Source of the DNA: Nocardioides marmoriginsengisoli
GTDB lineage: Bacteria > Actinomycetota > Actinomycetes > Propionibacteriales > Nocardioidaceae
DNA length: 43,263 bases
Direction of reading: 5' to 3'
Assembly: GCF_003725695.1 (NCBI RefSeq)
Contig: NZ_RJSE01000009.1
Span: forward strand, 524,831 to 568,093
Both the position numbers and the translations under genes were made by a program. Of this stretch, positions 24,933-33,384 are shown one piece after another; position 1 is the first letter of the stretch; each line of letters starts with the position of its first letter. Below the pieces are notes generated by a model, which was given only the letters and a program-made list of their open reading frames with translations, was not told where the DNA came from and ran no database searches.

Positions 24933-27059
24933 ATGATGACGACCAACTTCCGGAATCTCCAGCCTCTGCTCGCACCCCGCGCGATCGCCGTCGTCGGGGC
25001 CTCGCCCCGCGGGAACCGGGGCTCGAGGGTGCTCGAGAACCTCGACCGGTTCGGGTTCGCCGGAGATGTGGTCGTCGTCCATCCGAAGCACGAGGAGGTG
25101 CTCGGACGACGCTGCGTGCCCAGTGTCGCGGACCTCCCGGACGGGATCGACCTGGTCGTGGTGGCGGTCTCCGCCGAGCGTGCGCTCGACGTCGTCCAGG
25201 CCGCCGGTGAGCGCGGCATCGGCGCCGTGGTCGTGATCGGGAGCGGCTTCGGCGAGGGCGAGAAGGGCGGCGACCGGCTCGCCGCCCTGGTCGGCACCCT
25301 CGAGAAGTACGACATGGTCGGCTGCGGCCCGAACTGCTACGGCACCCTCGACCTGGCCAGCGGCGCGGCGGCGTACTCGGGCCGGATCGTCGACCCGCTG
25401 CCGGCCGGCAACGTGGCGCTGGTGCTGCAGTCCGGCGCGCTGACCCACGCCGTCACCGACTCGGCGATCGGCCGCGGCCTGGCGGTCTCCGCGATCGTCA
25501 CCACCGGCAACGAGGCCTCGGCCACCGTCTCCGACTACGTCGCGCACTACGCCGAGGACGCCAGCACCGAGGTGATCGGCGTCTTCATCGAGGGCCTCCG
25601 CGACGCCGACAAGTTCGCCGCCGCGTGCCGGCTGGCGCGGTCCCGTGGCAAGGCGGTCGTGGTGCTCGCCTCCGGCCGGTCGGAGAGCGGACGCCGGGCC
25701 GCGATGGCGCACACCGGCGCGATCTCCGGCGGCTCCGCGGCGCTCGACGGCCTGCTGGCCACCAGCGGCGCGATCCGGGTCGACGACCTCGACGAGCTGC
25801 GCGAGACGCTGCTGCTCTTCTCCGCCCTCGCCGGCCGTACGCCGGCCGCGGCCGGGGTGGCGACGCTCTCCATCTCCGGAGGAGCCTGCGGGCTCACCGC
25901 GGACACGGCCGAGGCGGTCGGCGTCGACCTTCCGGTGTTCGGGCCGGAGACCACGGCCGAGCTGGTCGCCGTCCTTCCCGACTTCGCCGCGGTCAACAAC
26001 CCGCTCGACGTCACCGGTGCCGCGGCGGAGGATCCCGAGATCCTCGGCGCCGCGCTCCGGGTGGCCGCCGCCGACCCCGCGATCGGGCTGGTCGCGTTCG
26101 CGATGAACGTCGGCCTGGCCGGACCCGGTCAGGAGGACTTCTACCGCACCCAGGCCGAGATCCTGGCCCGCCAGGCCGCCGCGGATGCCAAGCCGGTCGT
26201 GCTGCTCGCCCTGACCGGCGGCGCGCTCGACCAGGGCATCGCCGCGGTGTCCCAGGAAGCCGGCGTCCCGGTGGTGATGGGGCTGCGCCCGGCGCTGAAG
26301 GCGATCTCCTCGTGGCTGCGCTGGCCCGGCCTGGTCGCCGAGGAGCGGCCGCAGGTCGAGCGCGCCGACCGGTGGCCCTCCGAGTACCCGGTAGCGGCCG
26401 GGAGGGACGCCCTGGACGCGCTGGTGGCCGCCGGCATCCCCGTCGCCCGGTACGACGTCGCCGCCGACCCTGCCGCGGCCGCGGAGCTGGTCGCCTCGGT
26501 CGGTGAGCGGGTGGTGCTCAAGATCGACTCGCCCGACATCGCCCACAAGACCGAGGTCGGAGGCGTCCGGCTCGGGGTCCGCCCGGAGACCGCGCTGACC
26601 GAGGCCGAGTGGCTGCTCTCCGATGTCCGGGCCGCTGAGCCCGAGGCCCGGATCGACGGCATCCTGATCCAGGAGATGGTCGCCGGCGAGCGGCTGGAGT
26701 GCCTGATCGGCGTCGTCGCCGACTCCCAGGTCGGCCTCTGCATGTCGATCGCGCCCGGCGGCGTGCTCGCCGAGCTGATGGGCCCGGCCGCCGCCCGGCC
26801 GGTGCCGCTGACCCGCAAGGACGCCGAGGAGCTGATCGACGCGAGCGTCCTGGGCACCCTGCTCGCCGGCTACCGGGGCGGGCCGGCCTTCGACCGGGAC
26901 GCGCTGGTGGAGACCGCCGTACGGTTCTCCGCGCTGGCGGCCTCGCTGCCGGGACTGGCGGCCGCCGAGATGAACCCGCTGCTCGTCGGCGAGGAGGGCC
27001 AGGGCGTCGCGGCGGTCGACTGCCTGCTGATCCGCGACGAGGAGCCTGCCGGGGCCTGA
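24933..27059 (+). CDS. ADP-forming acyl-CoA synthetase (acetate-CoA ligase family)
   Basis: About 708 aa in the fused alpha-beta layout of NDP-forming acyl-CoA synthetases. A CoA-binding Rossmann domain (LLAPRAIAVVGASPRGNRGSRVLENL), succinyl-CoA-ligase-like domains with the likely phospho-His in AMAHTGAISGG, and a C-terminal ATP-grasp domain (VVLKIDSPDIAHKTEVGGVRLG, then MVAGERLE) can be seen. It makes an acyl-CoA from a carboxylic acid, or ATP in reverse. In this island it could activate a product acid for the crotonase and the MDR reductase. The start is uncertain among TTG 24930, ATG 24933 and ATG 24936. A terminator separates it from the convergent LLM gene. Confidence 0.88.
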   Translation: MMTTNFRNLQPLLAPRAIAVVGASPRGNRGSRVLENLDRFGFAGDVVVVHPKHEEVLGRRCVPSVADLPDGIDLVVVAVSAERALDVVQAAGERGIGAVVVIGSGFGEGEKGGDRLAALVGTLEKYDMVGCGPNCYGTLDLASGAAAYSGRIVDPLPAGNVALVLQSGALTHAVTDSAIGRGLAVSAIVTTGNEASATVSDYVAHYAEDASTEVIGVFIEGLRDADKFAAACRLARSRGKAVVVLASGRSESGRRAAMAHTGAISGGSAALDGLLATSGAIRVDDLDELRETLLLFSALAGRTPAAAGVATLSISGGACGLTADTAEAVGVDLPVFGPETTAELVAVLPDFAAVNNPLDVTGAAAEDPEILGAALRVAAADPAIGLVAFAMNVGLAGPGQEDFYRTQAEILARQAAADAKPVVLLALTGGALDQGIAAVSQEAGVPVVMGLRPALKAISSWLRWPGLVAEERPQVERADRWPSEYPVAAGRDALDALVAAGIPVARYDVAADPAAAAELVASVGERVVLKIDSPDIAHKTEVGGVRLGVRPETALTEAEWLLSDVRAAEPEARIDGILIQEMVAGERLECLIGVVADSQVGLCMSIAPGGVLAELMGPAAARPVPLTRKDAEELIDASVLGTLLAGYRGGPAFDRDALVETAVRFSALAASLPGLAAAEMNPLLVGEEGQGVAAVDCLLIRDEEPAGA

Positions 27060-27071
27060 CCCCGGAAACGC

Positions 27072-27107
27072 AGACGTGGCCCTGTCGGGGGAGACAGGGC
27101 CACGTCT
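27072..27107. terminator. Bidirectional terminator between acyl-CoA synthetase and LLM genes
   Basis: AGACGTGGCCCTGTC / GACAGGGCCACGTCT, a perfect 15-bp stem with loop GGGGGA, lies 12 nt after the synthetase stop between two convergent genes. Confidence 0.92.
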
Positions 27108-27134
27108 GGGGAAAGCAGCTACGCCGAAGGGGAG

Positions 27135-28139
27135 TCAGCGAACCTGCGGGATCACTTCGGACGCGAAGCGCTCGATGTTGCGACGGACCAGCTCGCGCGG
27201 CATCCCCGGGAAGTTCAGCCGGACGATCAGGTCGGTGACGCCGAGGACGTCGCGGTGGTACAGGCAGTCCTCGATGACGTCGTCGACGCCGCCGACGATG
27301 AACCGGTTCTTGGTCAGCTCACCGAAGTCGCTGATCCCCGCACCGCTCTCGCCGGGGACGTTGTCGCCCATCCCCCAGCTGTAGTACGCCTTGTACTTCG
27401 CACCGATGAACGGCTCCGCCTCGCGCAGCGCGCTCTCCTTGTCGTCGCCGACGAAGAGCTCGACGCACTTGGCGAACCGGACCTCCTTCGCCAGGCCGGC
27501 GTCGGCCCGGGTCTGGTGGTACAGGTCGACCTGGCGCTTCATCTCGCCCCACTCGGTCATCGAGGTGGCGATCCAGGCGTCGGCCTGCAGCGCGGCCCGC
27601 TCGATGGCCTTGTCGGCCGTCGCGCCGAACCAGATCTGCGGGCGGTTCTGCAGCGGCTTCGGCGCGATGCTGACGTTGTCCAGGGTGAAGTGCTTGCCCT
27701 GGTACGAGACGTTGTCCTCGGTCCAGAGCCGCTTGAGGATCTCGACCCCCTCGACGAGCCGGCCGACCCGGTCCTTCTTGTCGAGCTGCATCGCCGCGAA
27801 CTCCTCGGCGCGGTAGCCCAGCCCGACCCCGAGGATCAGCTTGCCACCGGTGATCACGTCGAGGGTGGCGTACTGCTCGGCCACGTCCACCGGGTTGAGC
27901 ATCGGCAGCAGCAGCAGGTTGGTGCCGACGTTCATGTCCCCGGCCTCGGCCGAGAGCCGGGAGAGCAACGGCGTGGTCTGCAGGTACTGGGCGGGGTGGC
28001 TGAGGAAGTGCTGCCCCAGCCAGATCGCGTCGTACCCGGTGTCGCGGATCAGCCTGGTCTGCTCGATCAGGTCCTGGACCGCGACGGAGATGTCCTCGTC
28101 GGCCGAGTACTGCGACCCGAGGAAGACTCCGACGTCCAT
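27135..28139 (-). CDS. LLM-class flavin/F420-dependent oxidoreductase 1
   Basis: A 334-aa TIM-barrel protein of the bacterial luciferase-like family. LLM features include YDAIWLGQHF near the N-terminus, GTNLLLLPMLNPVDVAEQYATLD and GGKLILGVGLGYRAEEFAA. The family holds FMN-dependent monooxygenases (RutA on uracil, PyrA on pyridine, TrgA on trigonelline) and F420-dependent dehydrogenases/reductases; sequence alone does not decide the cofactor. No flavin reductase is encoded in the window, while an F420-reductase-like gene is. It is third in the operon after the cyclic amidohydrolase and amidase genes, so ring oxidation or reduction before hydrolysis is plausible. Confidence 0.87.
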   Translation of the reverse strand: MDVGVFLGSQYSADEDISVAVQDLIEQTRLIRDTGYDAIWLGQHFLSHPAQYLQTTPLLSRLSAEAGDMNVGTNLLLLPMLNPVDVAEQYATLDVITGGKLILGVGLGYRAEEFAAMQLDKKDRVGRLVEGVEILKRLWTEDNVSYQGKHFTLDNVSIAPKPLQNRPQIWFGATADKAIERAALQADAWIATSMTEWGEMKRQVDLYHQTRADAGLAKEVRFAKCVELFVGDDKESALREAEPFIGAKYKAYYSWGMGDNVPGESGAGISDFGELTKNRFIVGGVDDVIEDCLYHRDVLGVTDLIVRLNFPGMPRELVRRNIERFASEVIPQVR

Positions 28140-28153
28140 GGTCGTCCCCCTTC

Positions 28154-29056
28154 TCAGAGGACGCCGCGGGCGACGTCGTCGCTCAGGGTGCCGTAGAGCT
28201 CGGGGCGGCGGTCGCGGAAGAAGGTGTAACGGACGCCGTGCTGGTCGACCTGGTCCAGGTCGAGCTCGGCGGTCATCACGAACGGGCCCTCGCCGGCGGG
28301 ACCGGCAGCGAGCTCCTCACCCATCGGGGAGAAGATCCGGCTGGCTCCGAACATGTGCCGCGGGCCCTCGGTCTCCTCCAGTCCGCCCTTGTTCGAGGCG
28401 ACCACGAAGAGGCCGTTCTGGATGGCCGCGGTGCGCAGCTCGCCGCCCCACGAGTCGGCCCGGTTCGGACCCCAGGCGGCGACCGGCACGAACATGATCT
28501 TCGAGCCCTGCAGGGCCAGCACGCGCCACGCCTCGGGGAAGGAGCGCTCGTAGCAGATCAGGATCGAGATCTTGCCGTACTCGGTCTTGAAGGTCGCGAG
28601 GCCGGGACCCTCCTTGAAGTAGTAGCGCTCGTTCAGGCCGGGGCTGTAGCTCCACTGGTCCGGGATGTGGTTCTTCCGGTAGACGCTCACCTGGCGGCCG
28701 TCGGGCAGGTCGCCCTTGATCAGGTTGCCCTCACGGTCGATCACCGCGGCGCTGTTGTAGAACTCGCCCTTGACCTCGCCCTTCTCGTAGAACGGGAAGA
28801 TCACGTAGGCGCCGAGCTCCTTGGCCAGCTCCTGGTGCCGGCGTACCGACTCGCCGTCGATCGGCTCGGCGAGGTTGAAGTGCTCCGGGGTGTTGTACCC
28901 GCAGAAGTACTGCGTGTTCGAGAGCTCGCTGAACAGGACGAAGTCCGGCTTGAAGTCCTTGGTCGCCTCGCGGACCAGGGCCAGGTTGTCGTCGATGTTC
29001 TTCTGGGTGTCGGTCCCGGCCGGTCCGTTCTGGATCAGCAGTACTTTTGCCTTCAT
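28154..29056 (-). CDS. Nitrilase-superfamily C-N hydrolase 1 (N-carbamoyl/amide hydrolase-like)
   Basis: A 300-aa hydrolase with the Glu-Lys-Cys triad: Glu44 (FSELSNTQYF), Lys128 (YRKNHIPD) and Cys168 (LICYERSFPE). It reads like the beta-ureidopropionase/N-carbamoyl-amino-acid amidohydrolase group. The upstream gene encodes a dihydropyrimidinase-like enzyme, and that pair would convert a cyclic ureide to an amino acid, CO2 and ammonia. Amide or formamide substrates are also possible. ATG 29056 is preferred because GAGGAAG sits 9 nt upstream; the in-frame ATG at 29080 has no such site. Confidence 0.88.
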   Translation of the reverse strand: MKAKVLLIQNGPAGTDTQKNIDDNLALVREATKDFKPDFVLFSELSNTQYFCGYNTPEHFNLAEPIDGESVRRHQELAKELGAYVIFPFYEKGEVKGEFYNSAAVIDREGNLIKGDLPDGRQVSVYRKNHIPDQWSYSPGLNERYYFKEGPGLATFKTEYGKISILICYERSFPEAWRVLALQGSKIMFVPVAAWGPNRADSWGGELRTAAIQNGLFVVASNKGGLEETEGPRHMFGASRIFSPMGEELAAGPAGEGPFVMTAELDLDQVDQHGVRYTFFRDRRPELYGTLSDDVARGVL

Positions 29057-29106
29057 GGGTGGGGCTTCCTCATCTTTCAATTAGTTGACGCGGGGCGCTG
29101 TCACGC

Positions 29107-30465
29107 TCAGCGGCGGATGAACTTGCCAAGGGGTTCCCCGGTGACCTTGCCGTCGAGAGCGACGGTGGTACCGCGGACGATCGTGCGGACCGGCCAGCCG
29201 CGCAGGGCCTGGCCGTCGAGGATGCTGTAGTCGCAGAAGCTGTCCAGGTCCTCGTGGGCGACGGTGCGCTCGAGGTCCAGGTCGACGAGGACGAGGTCCG
29301 CGTCGGCTCCCGGGCGGAGGGTGCCCTTGCCGGGCATGTTGAAGATCGACGCGGTGTTGCCGGAGAGGACCTGGGCGACCCGCTGCAGCGACATGCCGCG
29401 CTTGTGGTGCCCCTCGGAGAGCAGCACCGGCAGCGTGGTCGCCATCCCCGGGAAGCCGGCCGCGGCGGACCAGATGTCGGTCTGCTTGTTCGCCAGCGGT
29501 ACGGCGCAGTGGTCGGTGCCGACGGTGTCGACCGATCCGTCGATCAGGCCCTGCCAGAGGGCTTCGACGTCCTCGGCACTGCGCACCGGCGGGTTGATCT
29601 TGGCCATCGGGCCGACCGGGCTGTCGTAGGTGTGCGTCAGGTAGTGCGGGCAGGTCTCCACCCACACCTTGCTGCCGCTGTCGCGGACGTAGCGGGCCGC
29701 GTCGAGGCTCTCCTGCGACCCGATGTGCACCAGGTAGACGGTGGCGTCGACGTGGTCGGCCAGGAACGCGACCCGGCGGATGTTCTCGGCCTCGGCGAAG
29801 GCGGGGCGTGCGTTCGACCAGGCCCGCAGGCCCTCCTCGCCGGCCTCCTTCACCAGCTTCATCGACCGGTTGACGATGTCGGTGTTCTCGGCGTGGATGC
29901 AGGCGACGCCGTCGATCGCGGCGATCTTCGCGAGCCCCTCGAGGAGCAGGCCGTCGTCGCACTCGTTGACCATGCCGACGGTGGCGCCGTCGGGTCCGCG
30001 GTAGGCCATGTAGAACTTGTGCGAGCTGACGCCGAGGTCGTTGTACTTGGCGATCTCGTTGACCTGGGACTCGGCGAGCATGCCGAAGTGCAGGCCGACG
30101 TCGACGTAGGAGGAGCTGTCGACGTCCGAGATCAGCTCCGGCAGCTCGTCGTACGGGGCCGGGTCGGCGCCCTTGTACTGCCGGTAGAAGGAGAGGATCG
30201 AGGTGACGCCGCCGACCGCGGCCGACCTGGTCTCGGACCGGAGGTCCTCGGCGAAGGTCTGCGCGTAGCCGAAGTGGGTGTGCGGGTCGATCACGCCGGG
30301 CAGCACCGCGAGCCCGGTGGCGTCGATGACCTCCGCGGCCTGGACCGGTACGTCGGGCGCGAAGATGCCCGCGATGCGGCCGTCGCGGATCGCGAGCGTA
30401 GCCTGCTGTTCACCCCACTGCGGATCGACGAGTCGTCCCCCGGTGATCGCAACGTCGAACTCCAT
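29107..30465 (-). CDS. Dihydropyrimidinase/hydantoinase-like cyclic amidohydrolase
   Basis: A 452-aa metal-dependent amidohydrolase. The binuclear metal site is complete: His62 and His64 (DPHTHFG), Lys150 likely carboxylated (SSHKFYM), His191 (CIHAENTD), His247 (VHIGSQ) and Asp318 (GTDHCA). The family opens cyclic amides and ureides such as dihydrouracil, hydantoins and allantoin. First gene of an operon with the amidase and LLM 1. ATG 30465 gives the usual family N-terminus (FDVAITGGRLVDP); the frame extends 15 codons upstream but the extra residues look noncoding. Operator site F lies 37 nt upstream. The substrate is unknown. Confidence 0.9.
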   Translation of the reverse strand: MEFDVAITGGRLVDPQWGEQQATLAIRDGRIAGIFAPDVPVQAAEVIDATGLAVLPGVIDPHTHFGYAQTFAEDLRSETRSAAVGGVTSILSFYRQYKGADPAPYDELPELISDVDSSSYVDVGLHFGMLAESQVNEIAKYNDLGVSSHKFYMAYRGPDGATVGMVNECDDGLLLEGLAKIAAIDGVACIHAENTDIVNRSMKLVKEAGEEGLRAWSNARPAFAEAENIRRVAFLADHVDATVYLVHIGSQESLDAARYVRDSGSKVWVETCPHYLTHTYDSPVGPMAKINPPVRSAEDVEALWQGLIDGSVDTVGTDHCAVPLANKQTDIWSAAAGFPGMATTLPVLLSEGHHKRGMSLQRVAQVLSGNTASIFNMPGKGTLRPGADADLVLVDLDLERTVAHEDLDSFCDYSILDGQALRGWPVRTIVRGTTVALDGKVTGEPLGKFIRR

Positions 30466-30501
30466 GGGGTCCCGCCTCTCCTCGGTGCGAGCGAACCTCG
30501 A

Positions 30502-30528
30502 CTGGTTCACTCATCGAACTGCCAGTTC
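30502..30528 (-). promoter_or_regulatory. Island operator, site F (cyclic amidohydrolase operon)
   Basis: On the minus strand the core AGTTCGATGAGTGAACC (30504-30520) is preceded by half-site GAACTG. Further upstream, 30526-30539 (TTCACT TT AGTGAA) is a perfect dyad that overlaps the third half-site and may extend it. It faces the amidohydrolase gene. Confidence 0.7.
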
Positions 30529-30590
30529 ACTTTAGTGAATCAATGACTGCCGCTGGTGTCAATGATCCGGGCCTGATGGTGATCTGGGTC

Positions 30591-30620
30591 TTGACAGCCG
30601 GCACTCCGGTGAAGTTGATT
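30591..30620 (+). promoter_or_regulatory. Candidate promoter of the crotonase-permease operon
   Basis: TTGACA at 30591-30596 is a perfect -35 element. The best -10 is TTGATT (30615-30620, 18-nt spacer), which is weak. The operator at 30631 would begin close to the start of transcription. Confidence 0.5.
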
Positions 30621-30630
30621 GTCCTAAATC

Positions 30631-30657
30631 GAATCAACGGTTCGACTATCGAACCAG
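30631..30657 (+). promoter_or_regulatory. Island operator, site B (crotonase-permease operon)
   Basis: The core GGTTCGACTATCGAACC (30639-30655) is the most symmetric copy and closely resembles IclR-family sites of the GTTCG-N5-CGAAC type known for PcaR/PcaU-like regulators. The half-site GAATCA lies upstream. Its end touches the AGGAGGAG ribosome binding site of the crotonase gene. Confidence 0.75.
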
Positions 30658-30670
30658 GAGGAGCTGCTCA

Positions 30671-31483
30671 GTGACGTTCGAGGACATCCGGCTGACGCGC
30701 GACGGACAGGTCGCGCTGATCACGCTCGCCCGGCCCAAGGCGCTCAACGCTCTGCGCGCCCAGACGGTGATCGAGCTGAACCGCGCGATCGACGAGGTCG
30801 AGGCGGATCCGGACGTCAAGGTCGTCGTCCTCGGCGCCGACGGGGACCGGGCCTTCTCCTCGGGTGTGGACCTGGTCAACGACCCGGCACCGGCCAACAC
30901 CATGGAGGTCGACGCGATCGCCCAGCGGAACGCGCGGATGATCGAGCGGCTCTGGTACCTGGACAAGGTGCTGATCACCTCGGTCAAGGGCGTCGCGCTC
31001 GCGGCCGGCTGCAACCTCGCCCTGATCGGCGACCTCACCGTCTGCGGCAAGTCCTCGTCGTTCGGCGAGCCCGAGATCCGGCACGGGACCCTGTCGCCGC
31101 TGCTGCTGCTCCCCTGGCTGACGCACTTCAAGCTGATGAACCACATGTACCTGACCGGCGACAGCGTCGCGGCCGACGAGGCCTACCGGCTCGGCCTGGT
31201 CAACAAGGTCGTCGAGGACGACCGGGTCGACGCGGAAGCGCTCGTGCTCGCGCACCGGATCGCCAACGCCCCGCTGCTCACGCTGCAGTCGGTGAAGCGC
31301 TCGGTGCGGATGATGCTCGACGCCCAGGGATTCAAGGGAACCCAGATGGGGCACCGGTTCGCCGACACCCTCGTCCTGGACTCCACCGGCCTGCCCGAGC
31401 GCGACCGGCTGCGCACCATCCGACAGGAAGAGGGCTTCAAGGCCTTCCTCGAAGCCAGGGACACCCCGTACCAGACCGACTGA
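30671..31483 (+). CDS. Enoyl-CoA hydratase/isomerase (crotonase) family protein
   Basis: A 270-aa crotonase. The oxyanion-hole segment VALAAGC and the FGEPEIRHG motif are present. Of the two catalytic Glu of rat enoyl-CoA hydratase, the second is kept (Glu135), but the first is Asn115 (GCNLAL instead of GCELAM). Plain hydration is therefore less likely, and a hydrolase, isomerase, lyase or decarboxylase-type reaction should be considered. GTG 30671 follows AGGAGGAG. It is followed after 60 nt by the two permease genes, probably in one operon. Confidence 0.87.
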   Translation: MTFEDIRLTRDGQVALITLARPKALNALRAQTVIELNRAIDEVEADPDVKVVVLGADGDRAFSSGVDLVNDPAPANTMEVDAIAQRNARMIERLWYLDKVLITSVKGVALAAGCNLALIGDLTVCGKSSSFGEPEIRHGTLSPLLLLPWLTHFKLMNHMYLTGDSVAADEAYRLGLVNKVVEDDRVDAEALVLAHRIANAPLLTLQSVKRSVRMMLDAQGFKGTQMGHRFADTLVLDSTGLPERDRLRTIRQEEGFKAFLEARDTPYQTD

Positions 31484-31543
31484 TCTCCGCCTAGGCTCTC
31501 GATCCTCACCCGGATCGGGCCGACGTGCCGGGAAGGACAAAGC

Positions 31544-32464
31544 ATGGCCCTCTACATCGCGAAGCGGGTGGCACAGATCGTGCCGCTGCTGCTGATCATC
31601 GCCTTCGTCGTCTTCATCGCCCTGGAGATGGCGCCGGGCGATCCCGCGACCCTGCTGCTCGGCCAGAACGCCACCCCTGCGGAGGTCGCCAAGCTGAACG
31701 CCGACCTCGGGCTCGACCGACCGGTGGTGGTCCAGTACCTCTCCTTCGTCGGCGACGCCGTCCAGGGCGACCTCGGCCAGTCGTACCGCAGCGGACGCGA
31801 CGTGGTCTCCGAGCTGTCCCGCACCGTCGGCGTCAGCGCGACCCTGGCGATCACCGCGATGCTGCTGGCGATCATCGTCGGCGTCTCGGTCGGGATCATC
31901 TCGGCGGTCAAGCAGTACACGTGGATCGACAACGTGGTCCGGGTCGGCGTGCTGGCGCTGGTCTCGGTGCCGGTCTTCTGGCTGGCCATCCTGCTGATCA
32001 TCATGTTCTCGGTGAAGCTGTCGTTGTTCCCGGCGTTCGGCTGGGGGACCTACGACCACCTGGTGCTCCCGGCGCTGGCACTGAGCACCTATCCCCTGGC
32101 GGTGATCGCGCGGCTCACCAGATCGAGCATGCTCGAGGTGCTCGGCAGCGACTACGTCCGGACCGCCCGCGCGGCCGGGATGCCCGAGCGCACCGTCGTG
32201 CTCAAGTACTCGCTGAAGAACGCGCTCGGCCCGGTGATGACCGTGATCGGCCTCCAGTTCGGTGCCCTGATCGGCGGCGCGGTGCTGACCGAGACCGTCT
32301 TCGGCATCCCCGGCCTCGGCCGGCTGATGGTGACCGCCATCGAGGGCCGCGACTACCCGTTGGTGCGGGGGGCGGTGCTGCTCGGCACCGTCGTCTTCGT
32401 GCTGATCAACCTGATCGTCGACGTCCTGTACAAGTGGGTCGACCCCCGGCAGAGAGAGATCTGA
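31544..32464 (+). CDS. Peptide-type ABC transporter permease (DppB-like)
   Basis: A 306-aa permease with an N-terminal membrane segment, FVVFIALEMAPGDP, a large loop (NADLGLDRPVVVQYL) and the ATPase-contact EAA loop DYVRTARAAGMPERTVVLKYSLKNA. GGGAAGGA precedes the ATG. It starts a permease pair; the partner begins one base after its stop. It matches the family 5 binding protein at 13,866. Confidence 0.93.
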   Translation: MALYIAKRVAQIVPLLLIIAFVVFIALEMAPGDPATLLLGQNATPAEVAKLNADLGLDRPVVVQYLSFVGDAVQGDLGQSYRSGRDVVSELSRTVGVSATLAITAMLLAIIVGVSVGIISAVKQYTWIDNVVRVGVLALVSVPVFWLAILLIIMFSVKLSLFPAFGWGTYDHLVLPALALSTYPLAVIARLTRSSMLEVLGSDYVRTARAAGMPERTVVLKYSLKNALGPVMTVIGLQFGALIGGAVLTETVFGIPGLGRLMVTAIEGRDYPLVRGAVLLGTVVFVLINLIVDVLYKWVDPRQREI

Positions 32465-32465
32465 G

Positions 32466-33338
32466 ATGAGTGATCAAGCAGCTCCCACGCAGCTCGCCGA
32501 GCAGGGCCGTTGGTCGGAGACCTGGGGCGCCTTCGCCAAGAACAAGGCGGCCGTCGTCGGTCTGGTCATCCTGGTCGTGCTGATCGTCGTCGCGCTCCTC
32601 GCTCCCTGGATCGCCCCGCACGACCCGGTCGCCCAGAACCTGGACCTGCGACGCCAGGGCCCCAGCGGAGACGCCTGGTTCGGGCGCGACGAGTTCGGCC
32701 GGGACATCCTGTCCCGGGTGATGGTCGGTGCCCGGGCGACGCTGCTCGCCGCCGTCGGCTCGGTCCTGCTGAGCGGCATCATCGGCACGATCATCGGCGT
32801 CGTGGCCGGCTACCGCGGCGGGTTCGCCGACAGCCTGCTGATGCGCTCGATGGACCTGGTGCTCTCGTTCCCGTACTTCCTGCTGGCGATCCTGGTCGTC
32901 GCTGTCGCCGGGCCCAGCCTGCGCAACGCCGCGATCGCGATCGGGATCACCTACATCCCGCAGTACGCCCGCGTGGTGCGCGGCGCGACGCTGGAGGTGA
33001 TGGGCAAGGAGTACGTCGAAGCGGCGCACGCCTCCGGCGTACGGGGGCCTCGGATCGCCTGGAAGCACGTGCTGCCGAACATCAGCGCGCCGATCATCGT
33101 GATCACCACGGTGGGCCTGGCGCTGGCGATCGTGGGCATCTCCTCGCTCAGCTTCCTGGGCCTCGGAGCGCAGCCGCCGAGCCCGGAATGGGGCGCGATG
33201 CTCGCCGGCGGTCGCCAGTACGTGGCCTCGGCAGCGCACATCAGCATCTTCCCCGGACTCGCGATCCTGGTGACGGTGTTGTGCCTCAACCTCGTCGGTG
33301 ACGGACTGCGCGACACCTTCGACCCCACCCTGCGCTGA
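32466..33338 (+). CDS. Peptide-type ABC transporter permease (DppC-like)
   Basis: The 290-aa second permease has the typical N-terminal segment (AFAKNKAAVVGLVILVVLIVVALLAPWI region), FGRDEFGRDILSRV, and the EAA loop KEYVEAAHASGVRGPRIAWKH. Length is normal. It is separated by 1 nt from the first permease gene, implying coupled translation. Confidence 0.93.
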   Translation: MSDQAAPTQLAEQGRWSETWGAFAKNKAAVVGLVILVVLIVVALLAPWIAPHDPVAQNLDLRRQGPSGDAWFGRDEFGRDILSRVMVGARATLLAAVGSVLLSGIIGTIIGVVAGYRGGFADSLLMRSMDLVLSFPYFLLAILVVAVAGPSLRNAAIAIGITYIPQYARVVRGATLEVMGKEYVEAAHASGVRGPRIAWKHVLPNISAPIIVITTVGLALAIVGISSLSFLGLGAQPPSPEWGAMLAGGRQYVASAAHISIFPGLAILVTVLCLNLVGDGLRDTFDPTLR

Positions 33339-33384
33339 CCCCACTGCGCTAGTCTTCGGCGGAAATCACCTACGGAAGGTTGAC

